Notes: generated by a model not told the origin, from the letters alone. A stretch of DNA of 64,000 bases from PGZG01 sp046292765 (GCA_046292765.1 JBKBQA010000005.1:186001-250000), one strand, 5' to 3'; positions 51,418-60,569 are shown, counted from the stretch's first letter. A program made the numbers and translations.

Positions 51418-52270
51418 AATTGCATTTATTGGTTTGGGCGTGATGGGCTACCCCATGGCCGGCCATCTGCAGCAGGCCGGGCACGAGGTGACGGTGTACA
51501 ACCGCACGGTATCGCGGGCGGTGGCCTGGGTGGGTCGTTTCGGTGGCCGGCAGGCAGCAACGCCCGCCGCCGCAGCGGGTGCCGAGCTGGTGATGGTCTG
51601 TGTCGGCAACGATGATGATCTGCGTCAGGTAACACTCGGCGAACACGGGGTGCTCAGCAGCCTGTCGGCAGGAGCGGTACTGATTGACCACACCACCGCG
51701 TCGGCCGATGTGGCACGGGAGCTGGCGACGGTGTGTGCCTCTCGGGGCATCGGCTTTGTCGATGCCCCGGTATCCGGCGGCCAGCAAGGTGCCGAGAACG
51801 GCCAGCTCACCATCATGTGCGGCGGTGAAACGAGCGACGTCGAACGTGCCACACCAGCGATGCGCAGCTATGCCAAGGCGATTACCCATATGGGACCGGC
51901 GGGTGCCGGCCAGCTCACCAAGATGGTCAACCAGATCTGTGTTGCCGGCGTACTACAGGGGCTGGCCGAAGGCATGGCGTTCGCGCAGAAGGCCGGCCTT
52001 GATGTCCAGAAGGTCATTGATGCGATTTCCCAGGGCGCTGCGGGAAGCTGGCAGATGAGCAACCGGCACAAAACCATGATTGCCGGGGAATACCAACATG
52101 GCTTTGCCATCGACTGGATGCGCAAGGATCTGGATATGTGCCTCGCAGAAGCTGAACGCAGCGGCGCCGATCTCACCGTCACCGCGCAGATCAACGACTT
52201 CTACCGCGACGTCCAGACCATGGGTGGTGGTCGCTGGGATACCTCTGCCCTGCTGAAACGGCTGCTGTAA
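51410..52270 (+). CDS. NAD(P)-dependent beta-hydroxyacid dehydrogenase (3-hydroxyisobutyrate dehydrogenase family)
   Basis: A cytoplasmic oxidoreductase of 286 residues. IAFIGLGVMGYPMAGHL is the dinucleotide motif, DAPVSGGQQGAENGQLTIM is the substrate-binding signature near residue 120, and GAGQLTKMVNQI holds the catalytic Lys. The C-terminal helical domain includes DWMRKDLDMCLAEAE. The family reduces or oxidises small beta-hydroxy acids such as 3-hydroxyisobutyrate and tartronate semialdehyde; sequence alone does not choose between them. It overlaps the SMP-30-like gene by 8 bp, so the lactonase-like and dehydrogenase activities may act on one pathway. Confidence 0.9.
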   Translation: MSKIAFIGLGVMGYPMAGHLQQAGHEVTVYNRTVSRAVAWVGRFGGRQAATPAAAAGAELVMVCVGNDDDLRQVTLGEHGVLSSLSAGAVLIDHTTASADVARELATVCASRGIGFVDAPVSGGQQGAENGQLTIMCGGETSDVERATPAMRSYAKAITHMGPAGAGQLTKMVNQICVAGVLQGLAEGMAFAQKAGLDVQKVIDAISQGAAGSWQMSNRHKTMIAGEYQHGFAIDWMRKDLDMCLAEAERSGADLTVTAQINDFYRDVQTMGGGRWDTSALLKRLL

Positions 52271-52360
52271 ACCCGGCGTCCGTTTTGTCCTGCAACGGGC
52301 GGGATTGCTGGCTCCACTGTTCCCGGCGATACTGCGCCACCTTTTTTCCACTGCGGGGAT

Positions 52361-52648
52361 ATGCACATGTTCAAGGTTAACGAGTATTTCGACGGCAAGG
52401 TCAAATCCATCGCGTTCCAAACTGCAACCCTGCCAGCCACGGTGGGCGTGATGGCGCCGGGCGACTATGAATTCGGCACCAATATCCGTGAAACCATGAA
52501 GGTAATCAGCGGCGCCCTGACGGTGAAACTGCCGGGCAGTGACAACTGGCAGGTGTTCGCCGCCGGCAGCGAGTTCGTTGTCGCAGCCAACGTGAAGTTC
52601 CAGCTGCAGGTGGCAGAAGACACCGCCTACCTGTGCCTGTATGGCTGA
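52361..52648 (+). CDS. ppnP: Pyrimidine/purine nucleoside phosphorylase PpnP
   Basis: A small cupin of 95 residues (formerly DUF1255/YaiE). NEYFDGKVKSIAFQT, GVMAPGDYEFGTNIRETMKV and EFVVAANVKFQLQV match the family along the full length; E. coli PpnP has 94 residues. It splits nucleosides with phosphate into base and ribose-1-phosphate. A GGGG precedes the start. An ATG two codons further in is equally possible. It is a single gene. Confidence 0.95.
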   Translation: MHMFKVNEYFDGKVKSIAFQTATLPATVGVMAPGDYEFGTNIRETMKVISGALTVKLPGSDNWQVFAAGSEFVVAANVKFQLQVAEDTAYLCLYG

Positions 52649-52766
52649 TCACCAAAGCACTGCCGGTTCGGCAATCCTGCCGCGACAAGTTTGGGCAGAC
52701 GAGCATTCAGTCTGCTTGCTGATGGAACGCTCGCTCGGGCACCGGAGTATCGCGGCAGGATTGCCG

Positions 52767-53486
52767 CTACAGGGGAATATCCGGCAAATTGCTGAAGGTC
52801 TGGCGCAGGCCGGTGGACCAGGCTTCGCGCAGCTGCTGAAAGCCGGGATGACTGTCGCTGATATCGTAGTGCTCGCCGGGTGAAAAGTCGTCGCGCCGAT
52901 ACAGCAGCAAATCCAGTGGCATGCCCACCGACAGGTTCGAGCGGATGGTGGAATCCATGCTGATCAGCGCACATTTCACTGCGTGTTCCAGCGGCGTGTT
53001 GTAGTTGATCACCCTGTCGATAATCGGCTTCCCGTATTTGATCTCGCCAATCTGGAAGTATGGCGTGTCCATGGTGGCCTGAATAAAGTTGCCTTCCGGA
53101 TAGACATGGAACAAATCCATATCCTGTCCGCGAATCTGGCCGCCGACAATGATGTTGCAGCCAAAGTCCACCGCCGACTGTTGCCGGCTGTTGTCACGGC
53201 TGATGACCTCACGCACGGTAGCGCCAATGAGCTCTGCCACGTCGAACAGGCTGTCGCGATTGAAAAGGTTCGGGGTGTCGTGGCCAAGACGGGTGCGCAG
53301 CAAACTGAGCACACTCTGGGTGGTGGCCAGATTGCCGGAACTCATCAGCACAAGGGTGCGCTCGCCGGGCTGACAGAAGCTGTGCATTTTGCGAAAGGTG
53401 GCAATGTGATCGACGCCCGCATTGGTGCGGGAATCTGCCAGGAACACCATGCCGGATGACAGCCGCATGGCGACGCAATAAGTCAT
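52767..53486 (-). CDS. Anbu-type proteasome-like peptidase
   Basis: A protein of 239 residues. It starts MTYCVAMRLSSGMVFLADSR; removal of Met would expose Thr as the N-terminal nucleophile, and the following LADSRTNAG matches the Anbu (bacterial proteasome homologue) family. Further family blocks are FNRDSLFDVAELIGATVREV, YGKPIIDRVINY and CALISMDSTIRSNLSVGMPL. Anbu is usually clustered with a transglutaminase-like protein, an alpha-E protein and an ATP-grasp enzyme. None of these is nearby here; the neighbours are ppnP and oadB. The ATG at 53486 has a GGGAG site, and the longer frame is discarded. Confidence 0.92.
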   Translation of the reverse strand: MTYCVAMRLSSGMVFLADSRTNAGVDHIATFRKMHSFCQPGERTLVLMSSGNLATTQSVLSLLRTRLGHDTPNLFNRDSLFDVAELIGATVREVISRDNSRQQSAVDFGCNIIVGGQIRGQDMDLFHVYPEGNFIQATMDTPYFQIGEIKYGKPIIDRVINYNTPLEHAVKCALISMDSTIRSNLSVGMPLDLLLYRRDDFSPGEHYDISDSHPGFQQLREAWSTGLRQTFSNLPDIPL

Positions 53487-53639
53487 AGAGTGCTCCCGGA
53501 CGGCGACCCGCCCGACCTTGCCCGATGAATGGTTGATTGGGCCATCACTGTGCCCCACCCGCAGAACGGCGGTGATAGGTTCCGCCCGCATAGCCTACGC
53601 CTTGTTCGGGTGACGGTGCCAGAGCAGGATGAGGTTTCG

Positions 53640-53671
53640 CTGCAGGCGCGCCAATGCTGGCGCCCCTGCAG
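53640..53671 (-). terminator. Hairpin after oadB
   Basis: CTGCAGG and GCGCCA pair with TGGCGC and CCTGCAG around one G-G mismatch, 6 bp after the oadB stop. No T-run follows, so it may stabilise the 3' end or act with Rho. Confidence 0.55.
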
Positions 53672-53677
53672 GTGAAG

Positions 53678-54979
53678 TTAGCTGCCGACGAAATTGAGCA
53701 GGATGCCCGCAGCGACGGCCGAGCCAATCACACCAGCCACATTCGGTCCCATGGCGTGCATCAGCAGGAAGTTCTGCGGATTGGCCTCGAGACCGACCTT
53801 GTTTGCCACCCGCGCGGCCATGGGCACCGCGGATACGCCCGCGGCTCCGATCACCGGGTTGATCGGCATGCGGCTGAAGCGGTTCATGATCTTGCCCATA
53901 ATCACGCCAGTCCCTGTGCCGATGGCAAAAGCCACCAGGCCAAGGGCTACGATGCCAAAAGTTTCCGGCACCAGAAACTGCTCGGCGCTCAGCTTCGAGC
54001 CCACCGCCAGGCCAAGGAAAATGGTTACAATGTTGATCAGCGCGTTACTGGCTGTATCCACCAGCCGCATGACCACCCCGGATTCCTTCATCAGGTTGCC
54101 AAAACAGAACATGCCGAGCAGCGGCGCCGCATCCGGCAGCACCAGTGCTACCAGCACCAGCAACACGATCGGAAACAGGATTTTCTCCCGTTTCGATACC
54201 GGGCGCAGCTGCTCCATCTGGATAGCGCGCTCTTTTTTTGTGGTCAACAGGCGAATGATTGGCGGTTGGATTACCGGCACCAGTGCCATGTAGGAATAGG
54301 CCGCCACTGCCACCGCACCGAGTAATTCCGGCGCCAGCTTGGTGGTGACATAGATCGACGTCGGGCCGTCGGCGCCACCGATAATGCCAATCGACGCCGC
54401 ATCGGCCAGCGAGAAATTGAGGCCGACATAATTCAGTGCCAGCGCACCAATCAGCGCGGCAAAAATACCAAACTGGGCCGCGGCCCCCAGCAGCAGGGTG
54501 CGAGGATTGGCGAGCAGCGGACCAAAGTCGGTCATGGCGCCCACGCCAAGAAAAATCAGCAACGGGAATACCCCGGTGGTGAGGCCCACGGTGTAGATAA
54601 GATAGAGAATGCCATCGCTGTAATTGGCATCGCGGGCAATCTCATGAATCTCCGCGCGCAGTGACGGCGTCGCCTGGCCATAGGCCTGATAGAGCGAACG
54701 CACTCCCTCAGCAGGCTCTACTCCCAGCAAGGCGCCGATGCCGGCCACCAGCTCGGCGGAGCCAAAATGCAGCGCCTGACTGACCGCCGATTCGGCCATC
54801 CCCGCCACCGGAATATTGGCGAGCAATCCGCCAACACCAATCGGTAACAGCAGCAGCGGCTCAAAGCCCTTGCGCACCGCCAGAAACAGCAGGCCGAGGC
54901 AGACCAGAATCATCATGCCCTGACCCGGATCAAGGTGATAAAGACCCGTGCTGAACCAGAGTTTTTCCAGCTTATTCAT
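53678..54979 (-). CDS. oadB: Oxaloacetate decarboxylase sodium pump, beta subunit
   Basis: The 433-residue integral membrane subunit that couples decarboxylation of the carboxybiotin carrier to Na+ export. IGIIGGADGPTSIYVTTKLA with its conserved Asp, SYMALVPVIQPP and LMHAMGPNVAGVIGSAVAAG are the signature segments for Na+ and proton passage. About ten hydrophobic helices can be drawn. Length equals the Klebsiella protein (433). It is the last gene of oadGAB, 10 bp after oadA. Confidence 0.96.
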   Translation of the reverse strand: MNKLEKLWFSTGLYHLDPGQGMMILVCLGLLFLAVRKGFEPLLLLPIGVGGLLANIPVAGMAESAVSQALHFGSAELVAGIGALLGVEPAEGVRSLYQAYGQATPSLRAEIHEIARDANYSDGILYLIYTVGLTTGVFPLLIFLGVGAMTDFGPLLANPRTLLLGAAAQFGIFAALIGALALNYVGLNFSLADAASIGIIGGADGPTSIYVTTKLAPELLGAVAVAAYSYMALVPVIQPPIIRLLTTKKERAIQMEQLRPVSKREKILFPIVLLVLVALVLPDAAPLLGMFCFGNLMKESGVVMRLVDTASNALINIVTIFLGLAVGSKLSAEQFLVPETFGIVALGLVAFAIGTGTGVIMGKIMNRFSRMPINPVIGAAGVSAVPMAARVANKVGLEANPQNFLLMHAMGPNVAGVIGSAVAAGILLNFVGS

Positions 54980-54989
54980 AAAGGCGTCC

Positions 54990-56756
54990 TCAGCCGATGG
55001 TCAGCAGTACGTCGCCGACGCTGACGGCGTCGCCTTCTTTCGCCTGCACCGCAATGACGGTGCCCGCTTTCGGCGCCGACACATCGGTTTCCATCTTCAT
55101 GGCTTCGAGCACAATAATTCGCTCGCCGGCGGCCACCTTCTGGCCCGGCTTGACCAGAATGCGGAAAATGTTGCCCGCCAACGGCGCCTTGATCGGCTCG
55201 CCGCTGCCCGCCACCGGGGCTGCCGTTACCGCCCCCGCGCCACCGACCGGCACAATACCGGTGACATCGCCGCCCGCCGACACAGCCACCGTGTACGACG
55301 TGCCGTCGACGGTGACGGTATAGATTTCGTCACCCGCGTCGGTAGTGGGCACATCACGACCCGTGGGCACTGGCTCAAAGGCCGCCGGATTGCCGCGGTT
55401 TTCAAGAAACTTCAGGCCGATCTGGGGGAAAAGCGCATAGGTGAGCACATCATCGATGCGGTTGTCGCCGGCGGCAAGCGTGATCGACTTCTCCGTCGCC
55501 AGTCGATCAACCTCGGCAATCAGCTTGTCCATCTCATCGCTGATCAGATCCGCCGGACGACAGGTTACCGGCTGATCACCGTCCAGCGCTCGCGCCTGCA
55601 ACTCGACGTTGAAGGGTGCAGGTGCGGCGCCGTACTCGCCGCGTAATACTCCACGGGTTTCTTTCGACAGGGCCTTGTAGCGTTCACCGGCGAGCACATT
55701 CAGCACCGCCTGGGTGCCGACAATCTGCGAGGTGGGCGTCACCAGCGGAATGAATCCGAGGTCCTCGCGCACTTTCGGGATTTCCGCCAGCACGGCATCA
55801 AACTTGTCTTCGGCGTTCTGCTCTTTCAGCTGGCCTTCCATATTGGTCAGCATGCCGCCAGGCACCTGCGCCACCAGAATGCGCGAATCCACACCGCGCA
55901 GACTGCCTTCAAATTTCGCGTACTTCTTGCGCACGTCGCGGAAGTAGGCCGCGATTTCTTCGAGCAGGTGAATATCCAGCCCGGTATCGCGATCGGTGCC
56001 TTCAAAAATGGCCACTACCGCTTCCGTCGGGCTGTGGCCGTAGGTCATCGACATGGAGGAGATGGCGGTATCAACATTGTCGATCCCCGCTTCCACCGCC
56101 TTGACGATGGTGGAGGTAGACAACCCGGTGGTGGCATGACACTGCATGTGCACCGGAATCGACAGCGTTGCCTTGAGGCGGCTGACCAGCTCGAAGGCCT
56201 CATAGGGACGCAGCAGGCCGGCCATGTCCTTGATCGCCACCGAATCGGCGCCCATATCTTCGATGCGCCGCGCCAGATCAATCCAGGTATCCAGGGTATG
56301 CACCGGGCTCACGGTGTACGACAGCGTGCCCTGGGCATGCTTGCCCTCGCGAATCACTGCGGCGATGGCGCGCTCCAGATTGCGCGGGTCGTTCATGGCA
56401 TCGAACACGCGGAACACATCGACGCCATTTTTCGCCGCGCGCTCGACAAAGCGATCCACCACGTCATCGGCATAATGGCGGTAACCAAGCAGGTTCTGGC
56501 CGCGCAGCAGCATCTGCTGTGGCGTTTTTGGCATCGCCTTCTTCAGTTCGCGAATACGATCCCACGGATCCTCGCCCAGATAGCGGATGCAGGCATCAAA
56601 GGTGGCCCCACCCCAGGACTCCAGCGACCAGAAACCGACCTGATCCAGCTTGCCGGCAATCGGCAGCATGTCATCGAGGCGCAGTCGGGTAGCAAACAGG
56701 GATTGATGGGCGTCGCGCAGCACGACATCGGTGATACCGAGAGGTTTCTTGTTCAT
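54990..56756 (-). CDS. oadA: Oxaloacetate decarboxylase alpha subunit (carboxyltransferase and biotin carrier)
   Basis: A protein of 588 residues. The N-terminal carboxyltransferase barrel (VVLRDAHQSLFATRLRLDDM, WGGATFDACIRYLGEDPW, MQCHATTGLS with metal-binding His) removes CO2 from oxaloacetate. A Gly/Ala/Pro linker near 490-520 leads to the C-terminal biotinyl domain, where the biotin Lys lies in VLEAMKMETDVSAP. Together with OadB and OadG it pumps Na+. The neighbours in the same order as in Vibrio and Pseudomonas support the oad assignment over a soluble pyruvate carboxylase subunit. Confidence 0.96.
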   Translation of the reverse strand: MNKKPLGITDVVLRDAHQSLFATRLRLDDMLPIAGKLDQVGFWSLESWGGATFDACIRYLGEDPWDRIRELKKAMPKTPQQMLLRGQNLLGYRHYADDVVDRFVERAAKNGVDVFRVFDAMNDPRNLERAIAAVIREGKHAQGTLSYTVSPVHTLDTWIDLARRIEDMGADSVAIKDMAGLLRPYEAFELVSRLKATLSIPVHMQCHATTGLSTSTIVKAVEAGIDNVDTAISSMSMTYGHSPTEAVVAIFEGTDRDTGLDIHLLEEIAAYFRDVRKKYAKFEGSLRGVDSRILVAQVPGGMLTNMEGQLKEQNAEDKFDAVLAEIPKVREDLGFIPLVTPTSQIVGTQAVLNVLAGERYKALSKETRGVLRGEYGAAPAPFNVELQARALDGDQPVTCRPADLISDEMDKLIAEVDRLATEKSITLAAGDNRIDDVLTYALFPQIGLKFLENRGNPAAFEPVPTGRDVPTTDAGDEIYTVTVDGTSYTVAVSAGGDVTGIVPVGGAGAVTAAPVAGSGEPIKAPLAGNIFRILVKPGQKVAAGERIIVLEAMKMETDVSAPKAGTVIAVQAKEGDAVSVGDVLLTIG

Positions 56757-56789
56757 GGCCAGACCCTGGTGAGGTGATGGTCAGTGGAA

Positions 56790-57044
56790 TCAGCGGTGCC
56801 CGGTTCGGGCACGGTGCTGGCGGATGGCGTCTTCGATCACGCGCAAGGTGGTGCTGTCGACGGCGCCAGTGGCGGCCGGCGTCAATGCCGGTACCGGCAC
56901 CGGTTGTGGCTGTGCTTCGGGGAAAAAGCGGTTGACCACCCACGACATCAGTGTCGTCAGCACCACCAGCAGAATCAGAAAGCTGAACACTACCCCCATG
57001 CCGATCAGCATGAGCTCAAGGCCTTGTTCCAGCAGCGTCTCCAT
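56790..57044 (-). CDS. oadG: Oxaloacetate decarboxylase gamma subunit
   Basis: A small membrane protein of 84 residues with one N-terminal helix (LELMLIGMGVVFSFLILLVV) and a polar Pro-rich C-terminal tail (PQPVPVPALTP) ending in HRARTGHR. OadG holds the alpha and beta subunits together and binds Zn2+ through its C-terminal His residues. Size and position (33 bp before oadA) fit well. It is the first gene of the operon. Confidence 0.9.
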   Translation of the reverse strand: METLLEQGLELMLIGMGVVFSFLILLVVLTTLMSWVVNRFFPEAQPQPVPVPALTPAATGAVDSTTLRVIEDAIRQHRARTGHR

Positions 57045-57190
57045 GGGAGCTCCCCCTGTTTGAGGTGTCTCAACGAACGTCGATCAGGGCCTTGTGGACC
57101 CGAAAGGCGCGGACTGTAGCCGGATTGTAGACACTCTGCAATGACGGGTCAGCAGCAAAAGGGGCGGCAGAATTGCCGCCCCGATGGGAG

Positions 57191-57625
57191 TTACTCGGAC
57201 TGGATCGGCACCATGCGCGGTTTCGCTTCCTCGGGCACCACTTGCTCCAGATGCACGGTGAGCAAGCCGTCCTTGAGGGCAGCGCCGGTGACGCGGACAT
57301 GGTCCGCCAGCCGGAAGGTGCGGTCGAAGGCGCGCCGGGCAATGCCGCGGTGCAGCCAGGTAAGGCCGTCATCATCCCGGCTCCCGGTTTCCACCCGTGC
57401 GCCGATGCGCAGCTCGTTCTCCTGCACGGTAATGGTCAGCTCCTGCTCGCGGAACCCCGCCACCGCCATGACAATGCGATAACGGCCATCGACATCACGA
57501 ATGATGTCATAGGGTGGATAGCCTGCGGGCTGGTCGGCCCGCAGGGCGTTGTTGATCAGATCGTCGAAACGGTCGAAGCCAACACTGTGACGAAACAGCG
57601 GGGCCAGCGAAAAACCACTGTTCAT
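57191..57625 (-). CDS. ibpA: Small heat-shock protein, Hsp20/IbpA family
   Basis: A holdase chaperone of 144 residues that keeps unfolding proteins in a refoldable state. The start MNSGFSLAPLFRHSVGFDRF matches IbpA of gammaproteobacteria. The alpha-crystallin domain spans about 38-130 (PPYDIIRDVDGRYRIVMAVA, GFREQELTITVQENELRI, GLLTVHLEQVVPEE with the GxL motif), and a short C-terminal extension carries MVPIQSE, which resembles the IxI anchor. A GGAGGTAG site directly precedes the ATG. A sigma-32 promoter and a possible RNA thermometer in the leader point to heat control. Confidence 0.94.
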   Translation of the reverse strand: MNSGFSLAPLFRHSVGFDRFDDLINNALRADQPAGYPPYDIIRDVDGRYRIVMAVAGFREQELTITVQENELRIGARVETGSRDDDGLTWLHRGIARRAFDRTFRLADHVRVTGAALKDGLLTVHLEQVVPEEAKPRMVPIQSE

Positions 57626-57701
57626 AGCTACCTCCAGACATTCGGCAAGGTTACCGCCCCTGAAAATCAGGCAGCGGCAGTCAGTGTGATCACAGTGCCT
57701 T

Positions 57702-57729
57702 GAATGGGGGTTGGCGAATGCTTTTCAAG
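57702..57729 (-). promoter_or_regulatory. Sigma-32 heat-shock promoter of ibpA
   Basis: On the minus strand CTTGAAA (57729-57723), a 13-bp spacer and CCCCATTC (57709-57702) fit the sigma-32 consensus closely. The leader is about 70 nt. Its last part (ACCTTGCC facing GGAGGT) can fold over the ribosome site with an unpaired G, as in ROSE thermometers. The promoter lies just before and partly beside the end of the upstream gene, whose stop is at 57735. Confidence 0.8.
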
Positions 57730-57734
57730 GGCGC

Positions 57735-59915
57735 TCAGGGTGCCAGTCGCACCTCGATGCGGGATTGCAAGGGCGGCAGCTGCAGTTTCAGGGGGGTGTT
57801 ACCAAGATCAGTTTCCGCTTCCAGCCACAGTGATAGATGGCCGCGCTGCGGTGCATCCGCTGGCACATCCACGCGCACCCGCACACACACCGGCTGTCCC
57901 GGTGTCAGGGGCAACCAGCGGCTGACGCCTTGATCCAGAAAACGGGATGCGTCACTGCACTCCGGATCGAGCAGAAAGCGGTGACGCCAGCCGCTGGCTC
58001 CGGACAACTCGCCGCGATAGCGAAAGCGCACTCGGCCACTGGTCTCGGGCAGATAACGAAACAGGAACAGCTGGGTGGAGCCCGGACTGATATCACGAGC
58101 CTGCGGTGCGTCCCAGCGCGGCAGGCGGATCAGGCCGAGCGCGATGCCGTCCTGCAGGTACTCGCGCCGGGCGGTGAAACGCCAGCGACCCTGACCCTGC
58201 CAGCTGAACGGAGCCAGCGGCAGATCGTTGGCATTCGCCGCCACCGGCATCCAGCCCTCGGGAATATCAATCTCCAGCACCAGCGAACGATCAGCGACCG
58301 ATTCCGGCAGCTCGAGCATGAAACGGCCAAAGCGATTGGTGGCAGTGTCAGCGATGACCCGGCTGCCGTCCCGTATCCGCACTGCCCGCCCCTCAAGGCC
58401 GGCTTCGCCGCGCTGATGAATACCGTCATGGGCGATGCCGTCGTCGCGGCCATTGTCTTCAAATACCTGCCCCGCCAGCAGCATGCCGGACGGGCGGCAC
58501 AGGTAACCGGGCAGGACGCCGGCGACATCGCCGCTCTGGATCAGACCACTGCGGCCCTCGGCAACCCCCAACCAGAGATGGTTGTCACTCTGCAGCAGGC
58601 GGCCAGCACCGCCCTGCCCACCGATCGCCTGACCCGCACCCGCCGCGCCACCGTCCAGATGCAACCGGCGCGGCTGGCCGTCAACAAAGGGAACCTGCAG
58701 CAGCAGCGTGCCGGCACCACCACCACCGCCACCGGCTGCTGCGGCTTCGACACCGGTGTGGCCGCGCAGATCAATCTCGCCCTCTCCCACCAGGCGGCCG
58801 GCGCGAATCAGTACCACACCCCCGCCGGCACCACCGCTGCCTTCAAGACCCAGACCATGATGACGGGTACCGGCACCACCACCACCACCGGGGATCAACC
58901 GGACCAGCTCCACCGGCACCGCCGCGCCGCCAAGACCACCGGCAGCAGCGCCCTGCCGGTCATAACCGGGGCGACCTGCCTCGCCTCCACCGCCACCGCC
59001 ACCACCGGACGCAGTAAGGTTATCCAGGCTCAGGCTATTGCCACCGCCACCGGCGTTGGCAGGCGCGCCACGGGCCATGCTGCCGAAGGGATAACCGTCG
59101 CTGATCGTCAGCCGATCGGCTTCGGGGCGGGTATCGACTGCCAGCGACTCGCCAGCCACCCAGCGTGGCGTGCCTGCCAGTCCCTCACCCTTGCTGGCGT
59201 GCTGACCAAAGGCGGCGGCCAGCTCGGCAACACCGGGCGCCCGGTATCGATAGTCGTCTTCGCTGCCGAGCGCACCCACCAGCGAAAGCGCCGCGCCGCC
59301 GCGAAACCCGGCGCCGTCGGCGCGCAGCCGATGGCCGGCCAGATCCAGCGCGTAGCGCACATCCAGCGCCAGCACGCCGCCGGTGCGGCCATCCCACGGC
59401 AGCGCCCGCAGATCACCGCCAAGGGTCAGATTCTCGTACTGGGGGACACGCACCAACTGCCAGCTCTGACGGCCGGCGTCGGCGTCGGCATTTGGCTCGC
59501 GACTGATGTAGCGATGACGAATACCCCCGTTGCTACCGTCAGCACGAACCCGAACCCGTTCACCGTCGAGCTCTTCGATCCGCACCAGCTCAAAGTGTCC
59601 TGCCGCCAGGGCCTCCCAGCCGCTACCGCTGCCATCGCCGTAGGACGGGGTGTTGCTCGCCGCCAGCGTCGCGCCCTGCATTTGCAGCAGCAGCGCCAGA
59701 TCACCACTGGCGAATTCACCGCGTCCGCGCCGGGCCCGGGCAAGCGGCAACCAGCGACTGCCCGCTTCAACCACGGAACCATCGGCCCCGGCCTGCCAGA
59801 GGTTGATCACCCCCTCGGCAAGCGCGTCGCCATCACGCCCCGGAAAGGCACACAGGTTCGCCGCCAGCGTCGGCGGTGACAGCAAGGCAACGATCAGAGC
59901 GAGGTAGCGGACCAC
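57735..59915 (-). CDS. Secreted glycine-rich protein with an SdrD-B-like domain, function unknown
   Basis: A protein of 726 residues from the GTG at 59915, which has an AGGGG site. The signal peptide is VRYLALIVALLSPPTLAA. The N-terminal part (NLCAFPGRDGD, LALLLQMQGATLAASN, SYGDGSGSGW) and a long glycine-rich stretch (many GGGGG runs, residues ~260-440) resemble surface proteins with Gly-rich solenoids. Residues ~470-560 look like an SdrD-B/CNA-B domain (VFEDNGRDDGIAHDG, GEAGLEGRAVRIRDG, DTATNRFGRFMLELPE). The C-terminal part is beta-rich. No enzyme motif is seen. It overlaps the end of the 2OG-oxygenase gene by 22 bp. The opposite strand is also open over ~680 codons, which I treat as a GC effect. 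Confidence 0.72.
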   Translation of the reverse strand: MVRYLALIVALLSPPTLAANLCAFPGRDGDALAEGVINLWQAGADGSVVEAGSRWLPLARARRGRGEFASGDLALLLQMQGATLAASNTPSYGDGSGSGWEALAAGHFELVRIEELDGERVRVRADGSNGGIRHRYISREPNADADAGRQSWQLVRVPQYENLTLGGDLRALPWDGRTGGVLALDVRYALDLAGHRLRADGAGFRGGAALSLVGALGSEDDYRYRAPGVAELAAAFGQHASKGEGLAGTPRWVAGESLAVDTRPEADRLTISDGYPFGSMARGAPANAGGGGNSLSLDNLTASGGGGGGGGEAGRPGYDRQGAAAGGLGGAAVPVELVRLIPGGGGGAGTRHHGLGLEGSGGAGGGVVLIRAGRLVGEGEIDLRGHTGVEAAAAGGGGGGAGTLLLQVPFVDGQPRRLHLDGGAAGAGQAIGGQGGAGRLLQSDNHLWLGVAEGRSGLIQSGDVAGVLPGYLCRPSGMLLAGQVFEDNGRDDGIAHDGIHQRGEAGLEGRAVRIRDGSRVIADTATNRFGRFMLELPESVADRSLVLEIDIPEGWMPVAANANDLPLAPFSWQGQGRWRFTARREYLQDGIALGLIRLPRWDAPQARDISPGSTQLFLFRYLPETSGRVRFRYRGELSGASGWRHRFLLDPECSDASRFLDQGVSRWLPLTPGQPVCVRVRVDVPADAPQRGHLSLWLEAETDLGNTPLKLQLPPLQSRIEVRLAP

Positions 59916-60568
59916 GGCAACGGCCCCTGGTGATGCCGGAACCAGCCGGCAATACTGATGCGGTCGGCGTGGGCCGCCAGCACTTCGTGAGGAATACGCT
60001 CTGACAAAAAGCACACCAGCGTACCGGCCCGGGGTGCCACATCCATCAGCGGTGTCACCGCGTCCGGTTCGGCCCAGAGCCGCAGGCAGCCGCCGTGTTC
60101 CTGCCGCCAGCGCGGATTGAGATACAGCACCACGGACACCAGCCGCGGATTGTCGCCACGAAAGGCATCCAGGTGGCGACGGTAAAAGCCGCCGGGAGGA
60201 TAAAGCGCAAAGTGAGCTTCCAGATCAAACAGGCCCAGAAACAGGTGGCGGTTGATCTCCACCCTGAGCGATTCGAACTCTTCCAGCAAACGCATTTGCG
60301 CTAGCGTGCCGCCGTCCAGCCACAGGGTGCGATCACGGCGGATGAGGTCATTCTGATGATGGACGGCGCCACGGCCGATGGCGGCCTCGGCGAATTCGCC
60401 GCGTTGATCGCGGCGGCGCACCTCACGGCGCAGAGCGGTCACCACGGTGCCCGACAGGTAGCCAGGCTCGACAGCGAATCCCTGGGTGATCAGGCCTTCG
60501 ACGATGCGCTGGCGGGGCCCGTCACCAACACCGCCCGAGGTGATCTGGATCGCCCGCCCCATGGCCAT
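59894..60568 (-). CDS. 2-oxoglutarate/Fe(II)-dependent oxygenase, prolyl-4-hydroxylase-like
   Basis: A protein of 224 residues that starts MAMGRAIQITSGG from the ATG at 60568, one base after the stop of the upstream gene. The double-stranded beta-helix fold is indicated by FYRRHLDAFRGDNPRLVSVV (HxD iron ligands), HGGCLRLWAEPD, and RIPHEVLAAHADRISIAGWF (distal His and the Arg-like 2OG anchor region). The family hydroxylates prolyl or other residues in proteins, or small molecules. The following gene overlaps it by 22 bp and encodes a Gly-rich secreted protein; a link is possible but unproven. Confidence 0.87.
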   Translation of the reverse strand: MAMGRAIQITSGGVGDGPRQRIVEGLITQGFAVEPGYLSGTVVTALRREVRRRDQRGEFAEAAIGRGAVHHQNDLIRRDRTLWLDGGTLAQMRLLEEFESLRVEINRHLFLGLFDLEAHFALYPPGGFYRRHLDAFRGDNPRLVSVVLYLNPRWRQEHGGCLRLWAEPDAVTPLMDVAPRAGTLVCFLSERIPHEVLAAHADRISIAGWFRHHQGPLPWSATSL

Positions 60569-60569
60569 C

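Noticed and set aside
57837..59879. A 680-codon open frame opposite the glycine-rich secreted protein
   Set aside because: Gly/Ala codons read backward give Ala/Thr/Pro codons with few stops, so a long open frame is expected by chance. It has no start context, signal peptide or domain.
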